A stretch of 47,621 nt of DNA, from the NCBI GenBank assembly GCA_002162955.1, contig MABD01000029.1:1-47621 (forward strand). The letters are read 5' to 3'. Below, piece by piece: positions 17,472 through 26,964 of this stretch. The position numbers and the translations under genes are program-made. A model generated the notes under the pieces. That model worked only from the letters and a program-made list of their open reading frames with translations. It was not told the origin of the DNA and did no database searches. This stretch comes from Gammaproteobacteria bacterium 45_16_T64. GTDB lineage: Bacteria; Pseudomonadota; Gammaproteobacteria; Pseudomonadales; Ketobacteraceae. Positions within the stretch are counted from its first letter, which is position 1, and each line of letters opens with the position of its first letter.

Positions 17472-19673
17472 TTATCGCGGAATCGACAATGTCACTTGGC
17501 ATTGATTATTGGAAACGTGCCAAGAAACGTTGCCTTTAAGTTCTTCTATGCGGCGTTCAATGCTCTTTAATCCTTTGCCTGCGTGCCACTGTTCTTTGGC
17601 TTGCGTCACTCCTGGGTTGATGATTAACGCACCTATTGTTCTGTCATCGCTCCATAGTTCGATGGAAAGGCCAGGGGTAGGTAATGGTGTGTGCTCTGAA
17701 CTCGTCCGTTCGACGGTGCTATGTTTGATAGCATTCACCGTTAATTCTCGCAGAATACGGGATAGATGCAGCCATTGTGCGCCGGTTAGCTCATCATTCA
17801 AGGTCAATTTGTCGTCCGTCCAGGTAAGGGGGTAATCGACACTCTCGACCAGGGTGGATATTTCATGGCGCCAATTGGCGGCAGCGTCAAGTAGGCTACG
17901 GGATTGTTGGTCGTCGATTGAATAGACGATATCTCGTAGGTTCTTGAGGCATTTACGCGCAGTATTGACCGTTTCTGGGTTTTTTAAGCGGTGGGTTAAT
18001 GTTAATAGGTCTGATGCCACGTCATCATGTAAATCACGCATGATGCGTTGCCTTTCCATGAGTAGTGTTTGTTCCCTTTCCTGATAGAGTTTTTCTGTTT
18101 CTCGTGCGTGGGTAATGATATTCACGATACATTGGCAGTCCTCATCAGTGAAATATTTACGACCATGTTGCTTACCGATTAATTCATAGGATTCTGTGAT
18201 GCCTTGGTGGGTTACACTTAAGTTTAGCTTTAGACCTTTTTCCTTAAGAGTGGGCTTGCTCCATACTTCGGTTGTTGGATGCAGTGCCAATGGTGAATAC
18301 AGCGATTGAATCAGTGCGATTTCGCTAAAATTGCTACATTCAGCATCATTTTTAATGGCATTGAGGTTAGTATTTTCAAACAGTAACCCGGTGAGCACAT
18401 TGTTCTTTTTTTCCATCCCCGAGAGAAATGTCGCGATTCTTGTGCGGGCAAAAAGGTAGAGCCAAAAGCATATGATGGCAATGACACTAAACCCAAGTGC
18501 GGCTTCTGCACCGAATAGAGTGACAGCGAATAGATCCATCGCTATCAGTAGAATTGCCAGCAAGACATTGGCACATGCTTTTATCCACCAGCGTTCTACT
18601 GAAAATAGCCCACCATAATGAACCCCTAACAAAAAACCGAAATAGACTAAGAGGCAGAAAGCATTCGCCAACCAATTGGATACGAGTGGATGTCCTAATA
18701 CTACAATGGGGATAACATAGGCGAGCAGGGTTAGCCCCATCCCGATCAGTATGGAATAGACAAGCCACAAGTATTGCGTCCGTTGCTGAGGGTTGGAGTG
18801 AATCTTACGCCACTGACAGCGGAGTAAAATACCGGTGAATGTGAGGAGGAATAGCGTTGGAAAATAGAATAAGCTGATGGGCCATTCTATCCATTGCTGT
18901 AGTTCGTTGATCCAAATAAGAAGCGGTACTGCTACAAGAGGAATAACATACTTTGGTTTTCCAAGCGGGCTAGGATAGCACCAAAGTAGCATCGCAAGGC
19001 TAAAAATAAATACGATGCCACCAAGGTGGTTGCCATGTAAAAGCAAGCGAAAAATATCACCACTAATAGCGAATTCTCTTGCAGCATATACCGACATGCT
19101 AACTTGCATAAGATAAAAACCTAAGCCGCCGATTGCTAAAACAAGGGTAACCACGTTATGCCGATGATAAGCCCAAAATGCCAACCCTGTGAGTAAACTG
19201 ATAGCGCCAAATAGTTGTAAAATCCAAAATATCGACGGTAATTGAGAGAGCGTTCTTTGCTGTTGCCGTAAGGTCCTTTGTTCCCCGTCGATAAACTGAA
19301 TAACCACTTGATCTTGCTGAAAAACACTAAATAGTGTGTTTTGGTGGGAGAAGTATTGGTTAAATTCGCCAAAGGTGAGTATGAAGTCAGGGTCTGCACT
19401 CAGATGAGCAGCAGATATGGGGATGAGCTGACCGTTGGAGATCACTCCAGAAATTACCGTACTGACATTTTTCTCATTCTTGAGCGTAACAACTGAGCCC
19501 TCTAATTGGAGGGGAGTGCCAAAGTAGGGTAATTGGCTTGCATACTGACTGCTCAGGAACAGTACGAGCAGCACGATAAAGCTGGCTAAAATCAACACAT
19601 TTTGCGGTGCGAGAGAAAAATGAGTGTACGGCCAGCTGCGGGTGGAGAGGGTTCTTAACTCGTTTGTCCACAC
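17472..19673 (-). CDS. NarL-family sensor histidine kinase with N-terminal sensor and multi-pass membrane region
   Basis: Membrane histidine kinase of 733 residues. One N-terminal transmembrane helix (about 24-42, QNVLILASFIVLLVLFL) is followed by a periplasmic region of about 120 residues. A block of seven or more transmembrane helices (about 145-415) comes next, as in 7TMR-DISM sensors. The HisKA_3 dimerisation box has H549 (RIMRDLHDDVASDLLTL), then an ATPase domain with the N-box LRELTVNAIKHS and the G-box GKGLKSIERRIEEL. The start is GTG at 19673 with AGGA upstream. The linked LuxR regulator 31 bp downstream is the likely partner. The signal is unknown. Confidence 0.9.
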   Translation of the reverse strand: MWTNELRTLSTRSWPYTHFSLAPQNVLILASFIVLLVLFLSSQYASQLPYFGTPLQLEGSVVTLKNEKNVSTVISGVISNGQLIPISAAHLSADPDFILTFGEFNQYFSHQNTLFSVFQQDQVVIQFIDGEQRTLRQQQRTLSQLPSIFWILQLFGAISLLTGLAFWAYHRHNVVTLVLAIGGLGFYLMQVSMSVYAAREFAISGDIFRLLLHGNHLGGIVFIFSLAMLLWCYPSPLGKPKYVIPLVAVPLLIWINELQQWIEWPISLFYFPTLFLLTFTGILLRCQWRKIHSNPQQRTQYLWLVYSILIGMGLTLLAYVIPIVVLGHPLVSNWLANAFCLLVYFGFLLGVHYGGLFSVERWWIKACANVLLAILLIAMDLFAVTLFGAEAALGFSVIAIICFWLYLFARTRIATFLSGMEKKNNVLTGLLFENTNLNAIKNDAECSNFSEIALIQSLYSPLALHPTTEVWSKPTLKEKGLKLNLSVTHQGITESYELIGKQHGRKYFTDEDCQCIVNIITHARETEKLYQEREQTLLMERQRIMRDLHDDVASDLLTLTHRLKNPETVNTARKCLKNLRDIVYSIDDQQSRSLLDAAANWRHEISTLVESVDYPLTWTDDKLTLNDELTGAQWLHLSRILRELTVNAIKHSTVERTSSEHTPLPTPGLSIELWSDDRTIGALIINPGVTQAKEQWHAGKGLKSIERRIEELKGNVSWHVSNNQCQVTLSIPR

Positions 19674-19826
19674 GGTCCCAATTCCTTTTTGGTGTTATTT
19701 AACGCCAATTTAACAAAGGATGAAGGGCCTTGGCCAATATTTTTATGCGCCTAGATAATAGGCTAATGTGTATTGGTTATTAATGTACCAAGATTGATCG
19801 AGGTATTCACGAACTGATCGTGGGCG

Positions 19827-20750
19827 TTAATATTGATGTTGACGTTTTATAAATTGCCCGAGCTTTTTGATAGCCAACTTTGCTTGAGGTAATCTTCCGC
19901 CCATAGATTGAAATACGTGCCACATTTTCGGCCAGATTTCTATTTCAGCGTTGACGCCATATTTTTCTAACTGTTGATACAGGCGGGTTGAATCAGACAA
20001 TAAAATTTCATCTTCTCCTACGTGTATCAGTATCGGGGGGAGTTGAGCTAGGTCCATATTGATGGGTGACAGTGATGGCGGTTTGTTCTCACTCATACCT
20101 AAATAGAGCGCAGCTAAGCGTGGGATTTCTGCTGCTTGCAGCCAAGGGTCGATGTTTTTTTTACTATCATAAGTTGGCCCATCAAAATGTAGTGCATCGG
20201 TGAGCGGTGAAAGCAATACCGCCGATTGTGGTTGAGGTAATTTTTTGTCTTTTATTGCGAGCAAGGTTTGCAGCACAAAAAATCCCCCGGCAGAATCGCC
20301 ACCTAATGAGATGTTTTGAGGCGGATAACCTTGTTCTAGTAACCACTGATAGGCTTGTAGGCAATCCTGGTTGGCAATAGGGTAGGTATGCTCAGGTGCG
20401 AGCCGATAATTAATTGATAGGGCTTGGATACCCGCCGTTTTCGCGATATGGCTTACCATCGCCCGATGGGTGTTTGTTGAACCTGCGATAAACCCTCCGC
20501 CATGAAAATAGAGCAGAACATGGTTCGGAGCACTTCCATTTGGTTTGATCCATTCTCCGGTTATGTCTACGCCATCTGTTGTGGGGATTTTGATGCTCCG
20601 AATGTCGACTTCTTTTGCCGCGGGGATATTGCGAGTGATGAATGCTAAAAGTTGTCGCTGTCTATTGATAGGGCGATAGCTGACAGGAACTCGACGCAAC
20701 ACGATTCGTACGTAAAGTCGGTGTATCAGAATATTGAGATAGTGCAGCAT
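19827..20750 (-). CDS. Alpha/beta hydrolase, hormone-sensitive-lipase (HSL) family esterase
   Basis: Carboxylesterase/lipase-like enzyme. The oxyanion-hole motif YFHGGGFIAGS (HGGG at 83-86), nucleophile S153 in GGDSAGG, acid D247 (GEDEILLSDS) and catalytic H278 (MWHVFQSM) make a complete HSL-type triad. Length is 307 residues. A hydrophobic N-terminus is not a convincing signal peptide, so it may be cytoplasmic or membrane-associated. It is divergent from a DJ-1/AraC regulator, which may control it. The natural substrate is unknown; short-chain esters are the family norm. Confidence 0.9.
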   Translation of the reverse strand: MLHYLNILIHRLYVRIVLRRVPVSYRPINRQRQLLAFITRNIPAAKEVDIRSIKIPTTDGVDITGEWIKPNGSAPNHVLLYFHGGGFIAGSTNTHRAMVSHIAKTAGIQALSINYRLAPEHTYPIANQDCLQAYQWLLEQGYPPQNISLGGDSAGGFFVLQTLLAIKDKKLPQPQSAVLLSPLTDALHFDGPTYDSKKNIDPWLQAAEIPRLAALYLGMSENKPPSLSPINMDLAQLPPILIHVGEDEILLSDSTRLYQQLEKYGVNAEIEIWPKMWHVFQSMGGRLPQAKLAIKKLGQFIKRQHQY

Positions 20751-20939
20751 CGCAATTGTCCTATAGTTAAATCGTGTCTATGGTCTTAAGGGTGGGTACT
20801 ATAGCGGAATTGCAGCCTTCCTCGCAGTGGACAGCTGGATCAAAATCTATGGCATTTGGATCAAAAATGTTCGATGATAAATAGTCGAGTTTTCCCCCGT
20901 TTCGATCTGAATTTACGTCTATAGAGAGGATTGGTGCTT

Positions 20940-21908
20940 TTGAAAATAAACCATGCAACATTGGTGTTTTGTGATAAGACGTTAGGTACCAGTCTCGGCC
21001 TATTAACGGACCTCTATGCATTACTGCATTATTTTGCCGAGCAAAGTGGCCAATCCTTTACTTACGATACGGTGGCGGTAGCAGAAAAGACGGTGACAAC
21101 GTCAGGTCATGTATCCGTTAGCTTTGATAAGACTATCGATGATATTATTCAAACGGATCTGGTAATGTTGCCTGCGTTTTGGGGGGACCCTTCGCAAGTG
21201 TTAGAGAAAAACGCCTCCTTAATGCCTTGGCTGGTCAAACAGCATGAGCAGGGAGCGTTATTAGTCGCTCACTCGACGTCGGCTTTTTTTCTTGCGCAAG
21301 CTCGGCTTCTTGATAACCGTTCTGCGACGACGCATTGGTTTTATTTCGACAAGTTTGAAGAGTTATTTCCGCAGGTTAATTTACGTAGACAGCGCTTTAT
21401 TACGGCAAACGACCGCCTGTATTGTAGTAGTGGCCTAAGTGCTGCGATGGATCTAGGCATATACTTAATTGAGCAACTGTGGGGAGCGGATATTGCTGGG
21501 CGAATTAATCAGAGTTTTTTGGTGGATTTGAAACGAAATTATAAACCTGAATTTATTAATATTGAGGGGCATAAATTTCATGACGATGAGCTTGTTTTGT
21601 CAATTCAGAGTTGGTTGGAATTAAATTTCTCAGCAGCGATTGATTTAGTGGGATTGGCTCAACGATTTAATACCAGCGTAAGTTCATTGAAACGGCGATT
21701 TAAGTCGGCAACCGGGGAGACGCCGACCAAGTACGTGCAGAACTTACGTGTTGATCGTGCGAAGGAATTGCTAAAATTCGGTAGCCTGACCGTCGCTCAA
21801 ATATCTTATGATGTCGGTTACGAAGATGTCAGTTATTTTGGTGGGTTGTTTAAGCGAAGTGTAGGGGAAACTCCAGTGCAGTATCGCAAAAAATTTAGAC
21901 GCCTATAG
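20940..21908 (+). CDS. AraC-family regulator with N-terminal DJ-1/PfpI (GATase-1-like) domain
   Basis: Transcription regulator of the GlxA/FtrA type. The N-terminal half (about 1-190) is the DJ-1/PfpI fold with the elbow region LVAHSTSAFFLAQARLLDNR, where the usual cysteine is replaced by serine, so the domain is a sensor, not an enzyme. The C-terminal AraC double helix-turn-helix covers about 220-322 (LAQRFNTSVSSLKRRFKSAT, VAQISYDVGYEDVSYFGGLF). The start is uncertain: TTG 20940 has the best spacing from AGAGAGGA (20923-20930), while GTG 20934 is a stronger codon but only 3 nt away. No ATG is in frame nearby. It is divergent from the HSL esterase gene. Confidence 0.85.
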   Translation: MKINHATLVFCDKTLGTSLGLLTDLYALLHYFAEQSGQSFTYDTVAVAEKTVTTSGHVSVSFDKTIDDIIQTDLVMLPAFWGDPSQVLEKNASLMPWLVKQHEQGALLVAHSTSAFFLAQARLLDNRSATTHWFYFDKFEELFPQVNLRRQRFITANDRLYCSSGLSAAMDLGIYLIEQLWGADIAGRINQSFLVDLKRNYKPEFINIEGHKFHDDELVLSIQSWLELNFSAAIDLVGLAQRFNTSVSSLKRRFKSATGETPTKYVQNLRVDRAKELLKFGSLTVAQISYDVGYEDVSYFGGLFKRSVGETPVQYRKKFRRL

Positions 21909-21912
21909 TTTT

Positions 21913-22857
21913 TTACTCGCCAGTGCTACAGCTTCTTCGAGGGGCTGGGCACAATCCATTGTCAACGGATTGGAAAAAATCGTCATTCGCTAAGTATTCT
22001 TCATAGAGATTTACGAAGGCATAGGCTACCCCCGCAAATTGCCCGTGACTGTCTTCGAACGGCCGATAATAAAGTAAGACGAATTGGCCCATGTCGGATT
22101 GTTCATAGACGACATAATGCCCCTCAGTATCCCCGTTTTGATAATCTTCCCAGCCCCGCTGGACCCAATTGGTATCGTTACTTGCGGTACCACCTGGGTG
22201 CCACTCTGAAAATGTTTTGAAGACCTTGTTTTCGACGCTGTGTAATGTGTTATTAAAAAAGAGTTTATGTTCTGTGCCATTTAACGTGATATTGGCTGTA
22301 TTGAGGAATAAAGAGCTATCCATGCTCTTACAGGAGGCTAACAAGGCACAAGCTCCTTTCATGAGTGGGGACGCAACAAAGGGAACAGTAGGCGATTCAG
22401 TGTCACCAGGGCTAATGGGTAATGCGGTAGGGGGTGAAAAAGGATAGCTACAGGCTGCGGAAGGGGTATTGGATTGATAGATACCAAATAGGTTTTTTGC
22501 ATTGCCTTTATCATCTAGGGTGCCAAATCCAGAGCCAGCGGTAATGGGAGTCGGTGTGTTGTCTTGATCGTATAGGACTTCACGGTGACGCAGGAAAACC
22601 TCACGCATGGCTGAAGCTAATGTGTTGGCATCTTCCGAGCTCTCTGGGCTGAGATCTTCAGCGGCCTTATTCTGCAAGATCTCGACCATGGCCGTGACTA
22701 ACTGTTGATTGCGGGCTGATTGACGCTGCTGGGATTGTGTCAACGCCTCTATGCAGACATCACTCGGTTGTTCAGGAGGGGCGCTACAGCCCCATAGGCT
22801 GATTGATAATAGAAGAACAGCCAATAGCGGCTTATAGGAAGGTATATATTTCATCAT
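21913..22857 (-). CDS. Putative lipoprotein of unknown function
   Basis: The signal peptide ends LLLSISLWGC, giving a lipidated cysteine at about C24. The mature part of about 290 residues has an alpha-helical first third (QSQQRQSARNQQLVTAMVEI) and a region with aromatic and acidic motifs at the end (GHYVVYEQSDMGQFVLLYYR). Two ATG codons in a row offer the start. I do not recognise a domain family. It is convergent with the AraC gene (4 bp gap) and divergent from the ABM-domain gene. Confidence 0.75.
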   Translation of the reverse strand: MMKYIPSYKPLLAVLLLSISLWGCSAPPEQPSDVCIEALTQSQQRQSARNQQLVTAMVEILQNKAAEDLSPESSEDANTLASAMREVFLRHREVLYDQDNTPTPITAGSGFGTLDDKGNAKNLFGIYQSNTPSAACSYPFSPPTALPISPGDTESPTVPFVASPLMKGACALLASCKSMDSSLFLNTANITLNGTEHKLFFNNTLHSVENKVFKTFSEWHPGGTASNDTNWVQRGWEDYQNGDTEGHYVVYEQSDMGQFVLLYYRPFEDSHGQFAGVAYAFVNLYEEYLANDDFFQSVDNGLCPAPRRSCSTGE

Positions 22858-23099
22858 AAATGAACCAGGTGGCTGTATTCTTATTGTATCGTTACTATAG
22901 CGATCGAGGCGTCACTCTTGCCAGTGGTATTCGGGCCTTGTTATGGGGTATTTAGCTCATTGCCCTGGGATGATACCGGTTATAGAATGGCGACCGCATA
23001 CTGCATATGAACGTAGTGTCGATAAAGTAGATCAACGTACTGTCTATGTCGTATAAAAGTGATAGTAAAACGACGTTGTAACCAAAAAGGGAGTGTGGA

Positions 23100-23396
23100 A
23101 TGTTTGCGGTGATATTAAAGGCAACAGTAGGGAGTTTGGATCAAGAGTATGCAGAGACCTTAGAGCAGATGAAACGGCTGGCTTTTGAGGAGTATGGTTG
23201 CCTAGAATTTAATGCGATGATGGATGGCCCAAAACGCATGGCGATATCCTACTGGGAAACAGAAGAGCAGATTGTTGCTTGGAAGAAGAATACGGAACAC
23301 CAAAAAACTCAGGCTAAAGCGAAGCAAAAATGGTATGAAAGTTATACCGTGCAGGTGGTTGAGATAAAGCGTGAATACAGTTTTGGTGTGGAATGA
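23100..23396 (+). CDS. Antibiotic-biosynthesis-monooxygenase (ABM) domain protein
   Basis: A 98-residue single ABM/dimeric ferredoxin-like domain. Typical features are the N-terminal FAVILKATVGSLDQEYAETL, the EYGCLEFNAMMDGPKRMAIS strand pair, and the SYWETEEQIVAWKKNTEHQ segment with the conserved Trp and His. Members include quinol monooxygenases (YgiN), haem-degrading proteins and many of unknown role. The AWK...HQ pattern is shared by IsdG-like and unrelated ABM proteins, so substrate is not assignable. A GGGAG ribosome site precedes the ATG. It stands alone, with a strong terminator behind it. Confidence 0.8.
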   Translation: MFAVILKATVGSLDQEYAETLEQMKRLAFEEYGCLEFNAMMDGPKRMAISYWETEEQIVAWKKNTEHQKTQAKAKQKWYESYTVQVVEIKREYSFGVE

Positions 23397-23427
23397 ATAT
23401 AACGCAATACTAAATCCTAATTCTGGA

Positions 23428-23477
23428 GCGTCGACATATCTGCTAACGTCTGCTGCAGATATGTCGACGCTTTCTTT
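23428..23477 (+). terminator. Strong hairpin terminator after the ABM gene
   Basis: A 16-bp perfect inverted repeat, GCGTCGACATATCTGC (23428-23443) and GCAGATATGTCGACGC (23455-23470), surrounds an 11-nt loop and is followed by TTTCTTT. It separates the ABM gene from the convergent membrane-protein gene. Confidence 0.8.
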
Positions 23478-23528
23478 GCAACGTGGGCACGATGCAATGT
23501 GGAATGGTTCAACTATAGGGATATCTTG

Positions 23529-24140
23529 CTAAGAGGCTGTAACTCTATTGTCGGTTCTCGCGGTTCGTTGTTTTTTCCATGCAGCAACTCTCAGTAAGTA
23601 GGCAGCTAAGAGCAATAATACAAAAGGAGAATACTTCACTGGGTCAATCATCGCGCCTTCTGTCATGCGAAGCATAAATGCGATAAACACAAGGTACATG
23701 CCCAATTTGTGGAACCGTTTCCACTGCTTGGCGCCAACGATGTGTACTGACGTATTGTTTGAGGATAGTGTCATAATGAGTAACGCTATATATACAACAA
23801 TTCCCCCCGCGGCATCCGATACGTTGAAGACGTTGGGGTGTATGACTAAGAAGTAACAGAATATTAACCCTAAATGTACGCCGTGGGATATGGCTGCCGA
23901 GAGACCAATGTAACGGCGGTTTCGCATTAACGCCTTAGCGAGGGTTCCTGATGTTAAACGAACAAGCGCAGAGGCTGAAAACGCGAGTAAAAAATAGAAT
24001 AGCGTAATTCTAGCGGTAATGTGTAATCCGGTGGCGATGGTTTCATGGTTCATGCCAAATTGTGCGATAGCGAGCAGGGTTGCCGCAGGTAATAGTACTA
24101 GATTTAACCAAGTGAGCGATGGGCCTTGTAGCAAGCGCAT
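23529..24140 (-). CDS. Ferric-reductase-like transmembrane (haem b) protein
   Basis: A 203-residue membrane protein with about six helices. Histidine pairs expected to ligate haem in the MsrQ/YedZ/ferric-reductase-like fold occur in AISHGVHLGLIF and KRFHKLGMYLVF, with the conserved Arg-Arg-Tyr-Ile-Gly before the first. It therefore resembles the membrane haem partner of an oxidoreductase. No MsrP-like gene is adjacent. I chose ATG 24140 because AAGGA lies 7 nt upstream. The frame stays open to a TTG at 24251, which would add 37 non-hydrophobic residues. Confidence 0.78.
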   Translation of the reverse strand: MRLLQGPSLTWLNLVLLPAATLLAIAQFGMNHETIATGLHITARITLFYFLLAFSASALVRLTSGTLAKALMRNRRYIGLSAAISHGVHLGLIFCYFLVIHPNVFNVSDAAGGIVVYIALLIMTLSSNNTSVHIVGAKQWKRFHKLGMYLVFIAFMLRMTEGAMIDPVKYSPFVLLLLAAYLLRVAAWKKQRTARTDNRVTAS

Positions 24141-24386
24141 ATACGAATCCTTGTAGAGTATTTTGGCTGAGTAGTCAGCTGGTAGTAAAGTTCGCCATAA
24201 TAACGTTTGGTGTGCGGTGACGTCTATTCTAATCGAAAGTTTTGCCTCCAATGCTTATTGTTGACTCGATGGTTTTCGATTTGATGGTGTGTTTGGTTTA
24301 GCGTATGGTGATGCTGGTTCGAGGCTATCTGAACAGTATTTGTCTTTGATGGGTTTCTAGGAATATTTTTTCAAAAGGAATAGAAC

Positions 24387-24743
24387 ATGGAGTTTGTACT
24401 GATTATTGCAGCGGCGTATAATTTTTTAGGCGCTTTTTCGATGTGGTTTCAATTTGCCGATAACAATTATGACTTAACTCAAGTTGCCCCGGATTATTTG
24501 CAGTACCGATTTTTTACCGGTGGGACTGCCTTTTTGTTTGGAGTGATATACCTGTATATATTCTTCGTACCTGACGCGGTAATGCCTTTGCTTGTGTTTG
24601 GCGTTGCTCTTAAAATGTGGTCCTTCTTTTCTTCTTTGATCTGTTATAAGAAATTTGGTTTTCCTAGAAGTGATTTTTTTAAGGTAGGTGTAGGTAATTT
24701 GGTGTTTGCATTGTTGTTTCTCGTATACATGTATTCGTTATAA
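24387..24743 (+). CDS. Small multi-pass membrane protein, unknown function
   Basis: 118 residues with four predicted hydrophobic helices (starting FVLIIAAAYNFLGAF, FFTGGTAFLFGVIYLYIF, VMPLLVFGVALKMWSFF and VGNLVFALLFLVYMY). An AAAGGAA ribosome site precedes the ATG. It is convergent with the ATC-hydrolase-like gene at an 11-bp gap and divergent from the haem membrane protein. No family is recognised with confidence. Confidence 0.7.
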   Translation: MEFVLIIAAAYNFLGAFSMWFQFADNNYDLTQVAPDYLQYRFFTGGTAFLFGVIYLYIFFVPDAVMPLLVFGVALKMWSFFSSLICYKKFGFPRSDFFKVGVGNLVFALLFLVYMYSL

Positions 24744-24754
24744 AATGATTTTCC

Positions 24755-25399
24755 TTATGGTTTCCAGGTGAATTGGAAGTCACAAGGTTTGTTGTTTTCG
24801 GCGAGGGTTTGGGAGCGAAAGAACACGATGTCTTCTTGGTATTCGTTAAAGAATAGTTTGTCCGCTGAGCAAAATAATTCAGCGAGTTTTGGGTATCCAA
24901 GGACCTTACAGTAATGTGAAAAGTGGCAGTGACTGACGTTAAATTGAAAGTTGTCTTTGTCATCTAAGACTAAAGTCGCATTCGCGTTAAAAAATCGGTG
25001 AGTGATTTTTTCGAGAAAGGATATTTTGTTTGTTTTTGTCATGTTAACGTACGTGGATTTTTTAATGACAGGCACGTTGAACTGTAAAAAAGCTGTCGCA
25101 ATCTTATCCCCCAGTGTTTTTAATACGATCATCGTATCTGATTCCGAGTATCCGTATTCTTGTAGTAAATCATATAATACTAACATTGGTCCCATTTGTT
25201 TTTGACTGAGTTTTTCCTGCTCCGATAGGTGCTTTTCGCGGTTAATCTCCTTAAATGGAGAATGATAGAACATTCGCCACTTAAGTTTGAGGACAAGCGA
25301 AAGTGCCGTGTTGAGCCCTAATTCATCCGTAAGAATTTTAAGGGCTGCCGCGTTGCCGCGAGTATTTTCAAAATAGAAGAGTCTAAGTGAGTTAATCAT
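24755..25399 (-). CDS. L-2-amino-thiazoline-4-carboxylic acid hydrolase-family protein
   Basis: 214 residues. The C-terminal half has the pattern of the ATC-hydrolase family: a Cys-containing strand (NVSHCHFSHYCKVLGYPKLA), a CSAD motif (AELFCSADKLFFNEY) and the end motif TLAENNKPCDFQF. The named activity, opening of 2-amino-thiazoline-4-carboxylate towards cysteine in Pseudomonas, is known for very few members, so the substrate here is open. It starts 21 bp after the exported-protein gene on the same strand, so the two are probably one operon. Confidence 0.75.
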   Translation of the reverse strand: MINSLRLFYFENTRGNAAALKILTDELGLNTALSLVLKLKWRMFYHSPFKEINREKHLSEQEKLSQKQMGPMLVLYDLLQEYGYSESDTMIVLKTLGDKIATAFLQFNVPVIKKSTYVNMTKTNKISFLEKITHRFFNANATLVLDDKDNFQFNVSHCHFSHYCKVLGYPKLAELFCSADKLFFNEYQEDIVFFRSQTLAENNKPCDFQFTWKP

Positions 25400-25420
25400 T
25401 TGTTCGCTCTTATTATTATT

Positions 25421-26773
25421 TTAGTGGTGTCTAAATATAGGAAGTTGGGTCATTGTCTGTTCTTGCTCTTTTCCGCCATAAATTATTCGGGCTAACCAAC
25501 CTTGAAAATCACACATTTTCCAGCGGGAAAAAGCGGGTGCTTGATCAGTGCTATTAATACATAGCTTACCTGATGCAATCGCGGAATCACCAATCTGGGT
25601 ATCAGCACTAAACCATAGGCTGAGAGTGTCTAGCTGAACGTGACTGGTAGCATTAACTACCGTGATGGGGGCCCACAATGATTGTTGAATAGTGGTTTCT
25701 TGATGATCTTGAATGTTAACGCTATCAACGACACGGTTAGTCAATTTTCCAATATACCGACCCTGGTGCCGGGTGTCTGATTGCAATTGCGACCAATGTG
25801 ACGCTAAGGATTCCGGTGCCGACAGGGAAAAGCCAAAGGCGGTGATTGCGCTTACATGTTGGTTCAGGGTTGAATGTGGTGGCGTGGGATTACGAGTGCT
25901 GATGACATTCTGGCGATGATGTAGGTCGTGCTCAATGGCGACGGTCGTGTTTGGTTGTATTAGAACGTTACTCTGTTGCTCGCTAATTAATGAGAAGTGA
26001 ACATTGAGTGCGAAGTCTAGTTGATGATTAAGCGGTTTGATTTCCTCAAAAATAGGGGGCAGCTGAAACCCTCCTCGATTGGGTGTCCAGGCCCGATAAA
26101 TATTGATATCTACGTCACAACGATAGTCTTCGGTAGAGAGTTGGCAGTTGTTTAGTGCAATGTTAAATACATAAGGCCACATGCCGTTAGAGTTACACGG
26201 ATCGCTTTCCGGTTGCTGGCTGTTGTCGCAGTCTAGGTCTAGTTGTATGCCCTGCAGAATCATCGCAAACTCTCTGTTTTCGGGAATATTGTCACCTAGG
26301 GGAACGACAATGGTTTCTCTGATTTTACTATTCGCGACGGGAATATCGCTATTTTCTAATTGATCTGACCAGGTGAGGGCAAGGTGGCCGGACTGGCTGA
26401 TAAGACTGTCAGTGTAGAGGGGGCGATAGTTACCTTTAGGGTTCATAAAATTACCGTCTACGCCGGTGCTTTGTGCGAAGTGGAAGTTGGCATTCTCATG
26501 CTCTTCAGTCGGCTGCTCGATAAAGTTGTAGAATTTGGAAAGGCGATGTGGAATTCGTCCGCTATTTCTCAATAGAACAAAACGCAGCCATTCATGCTCA
26601 AACCCTTGCCAGATATACAGAGGCTTTCGAGATTGTGCAGATAAATGTAGTGTACGGCTGAAATTGTTAATGGTGCTACTGGAGGTGACCTCTACTGCCG
26701 ATGCGAACGGTGGAAGCAAGGGTAGACTTAGTAGAAATAACAACAGTCCCAGGCGACGAGCATTATGAGTCAT
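25421..26773 (-). CDS. Exported protein of unknown function
   Basis: A 450-residue product with a clear signal peptide (RLGLLLFLLSLPLLPPFASA) and a mature part rich in beta-forming residues. Several Cys pairs (DLDCDNSQQPESDPCN, LNNCQLSTEDYRCDVD, GKLCINS, KMCDF) could form disulfides. No recognised domain. It is the first gene of a likely two-gene unit with the ATC-hydrolase-like protein. It is divergent from the class II aldolase gene across about 190 bp. Confidence 0.7.
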   Translation of the reverse strand: MTHNARRLGLLLFLLSLPLLPPFASAVEVTSSSTINNFSRTLHLSAQSRKPLYIWQGFEHEWLRFVLLRNSGRIPHRLSKFYNFIEQPTEEHENANFHFAQSTGVDGNFMNPKGNYRPLYTDSLISQSGHLALTWSDQLENSDIPVANSKIRETIVVPLGDNIPENREFAMILQGIQLDLDCDNSQQPESDPCNSNGMWPYVFNIALNNCQLSTEDYRCDVDINIYRAWTPNRGGFQLPPIFEEIKPLNHQLDFALNVHFSLISEQQSNVLIQPNTTVAIEHDLHHRQNVISTRNPTPPHSTLNQHVSAITAFGFSLSAPESLASHWSQLQSDTRHQGRYIGKLTNRVVDSVNIQDHQETTIQQSLWAPITVVNATSHVQLDTLSLWFSADTQIGDSAIASGKLCINSTDQAPAFSRWKMCDFQGWLARIIYGGKEQEQTMTQLPIFRHH

Positions 26774-26964
26774 TCGATAGATCCTGCTTTAGTGTGTACG
26801 ATGGTGCCACAATGAAGTGTGTGGCATTTCTATTTGAAAGTAAAGTCGGTATACAATAACAGATTGATAGTGTAGTTAGTGGCAAGGATTTCTTTCGGGT
26901 GGATTTCGGTCATCCCTAATACCATACTACTAATGAATGAGGTGAGCGTTGGTGAGGGGCAATA

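Noticed and set aside
23428-23470. Perfect 16-bp inverted repeat as part of a mobile element or integron site
   Set aside because: There is no transposase, integrase or flanking target duplication; position after the ABM gene and the TTTCTTT tail fit a terminator.
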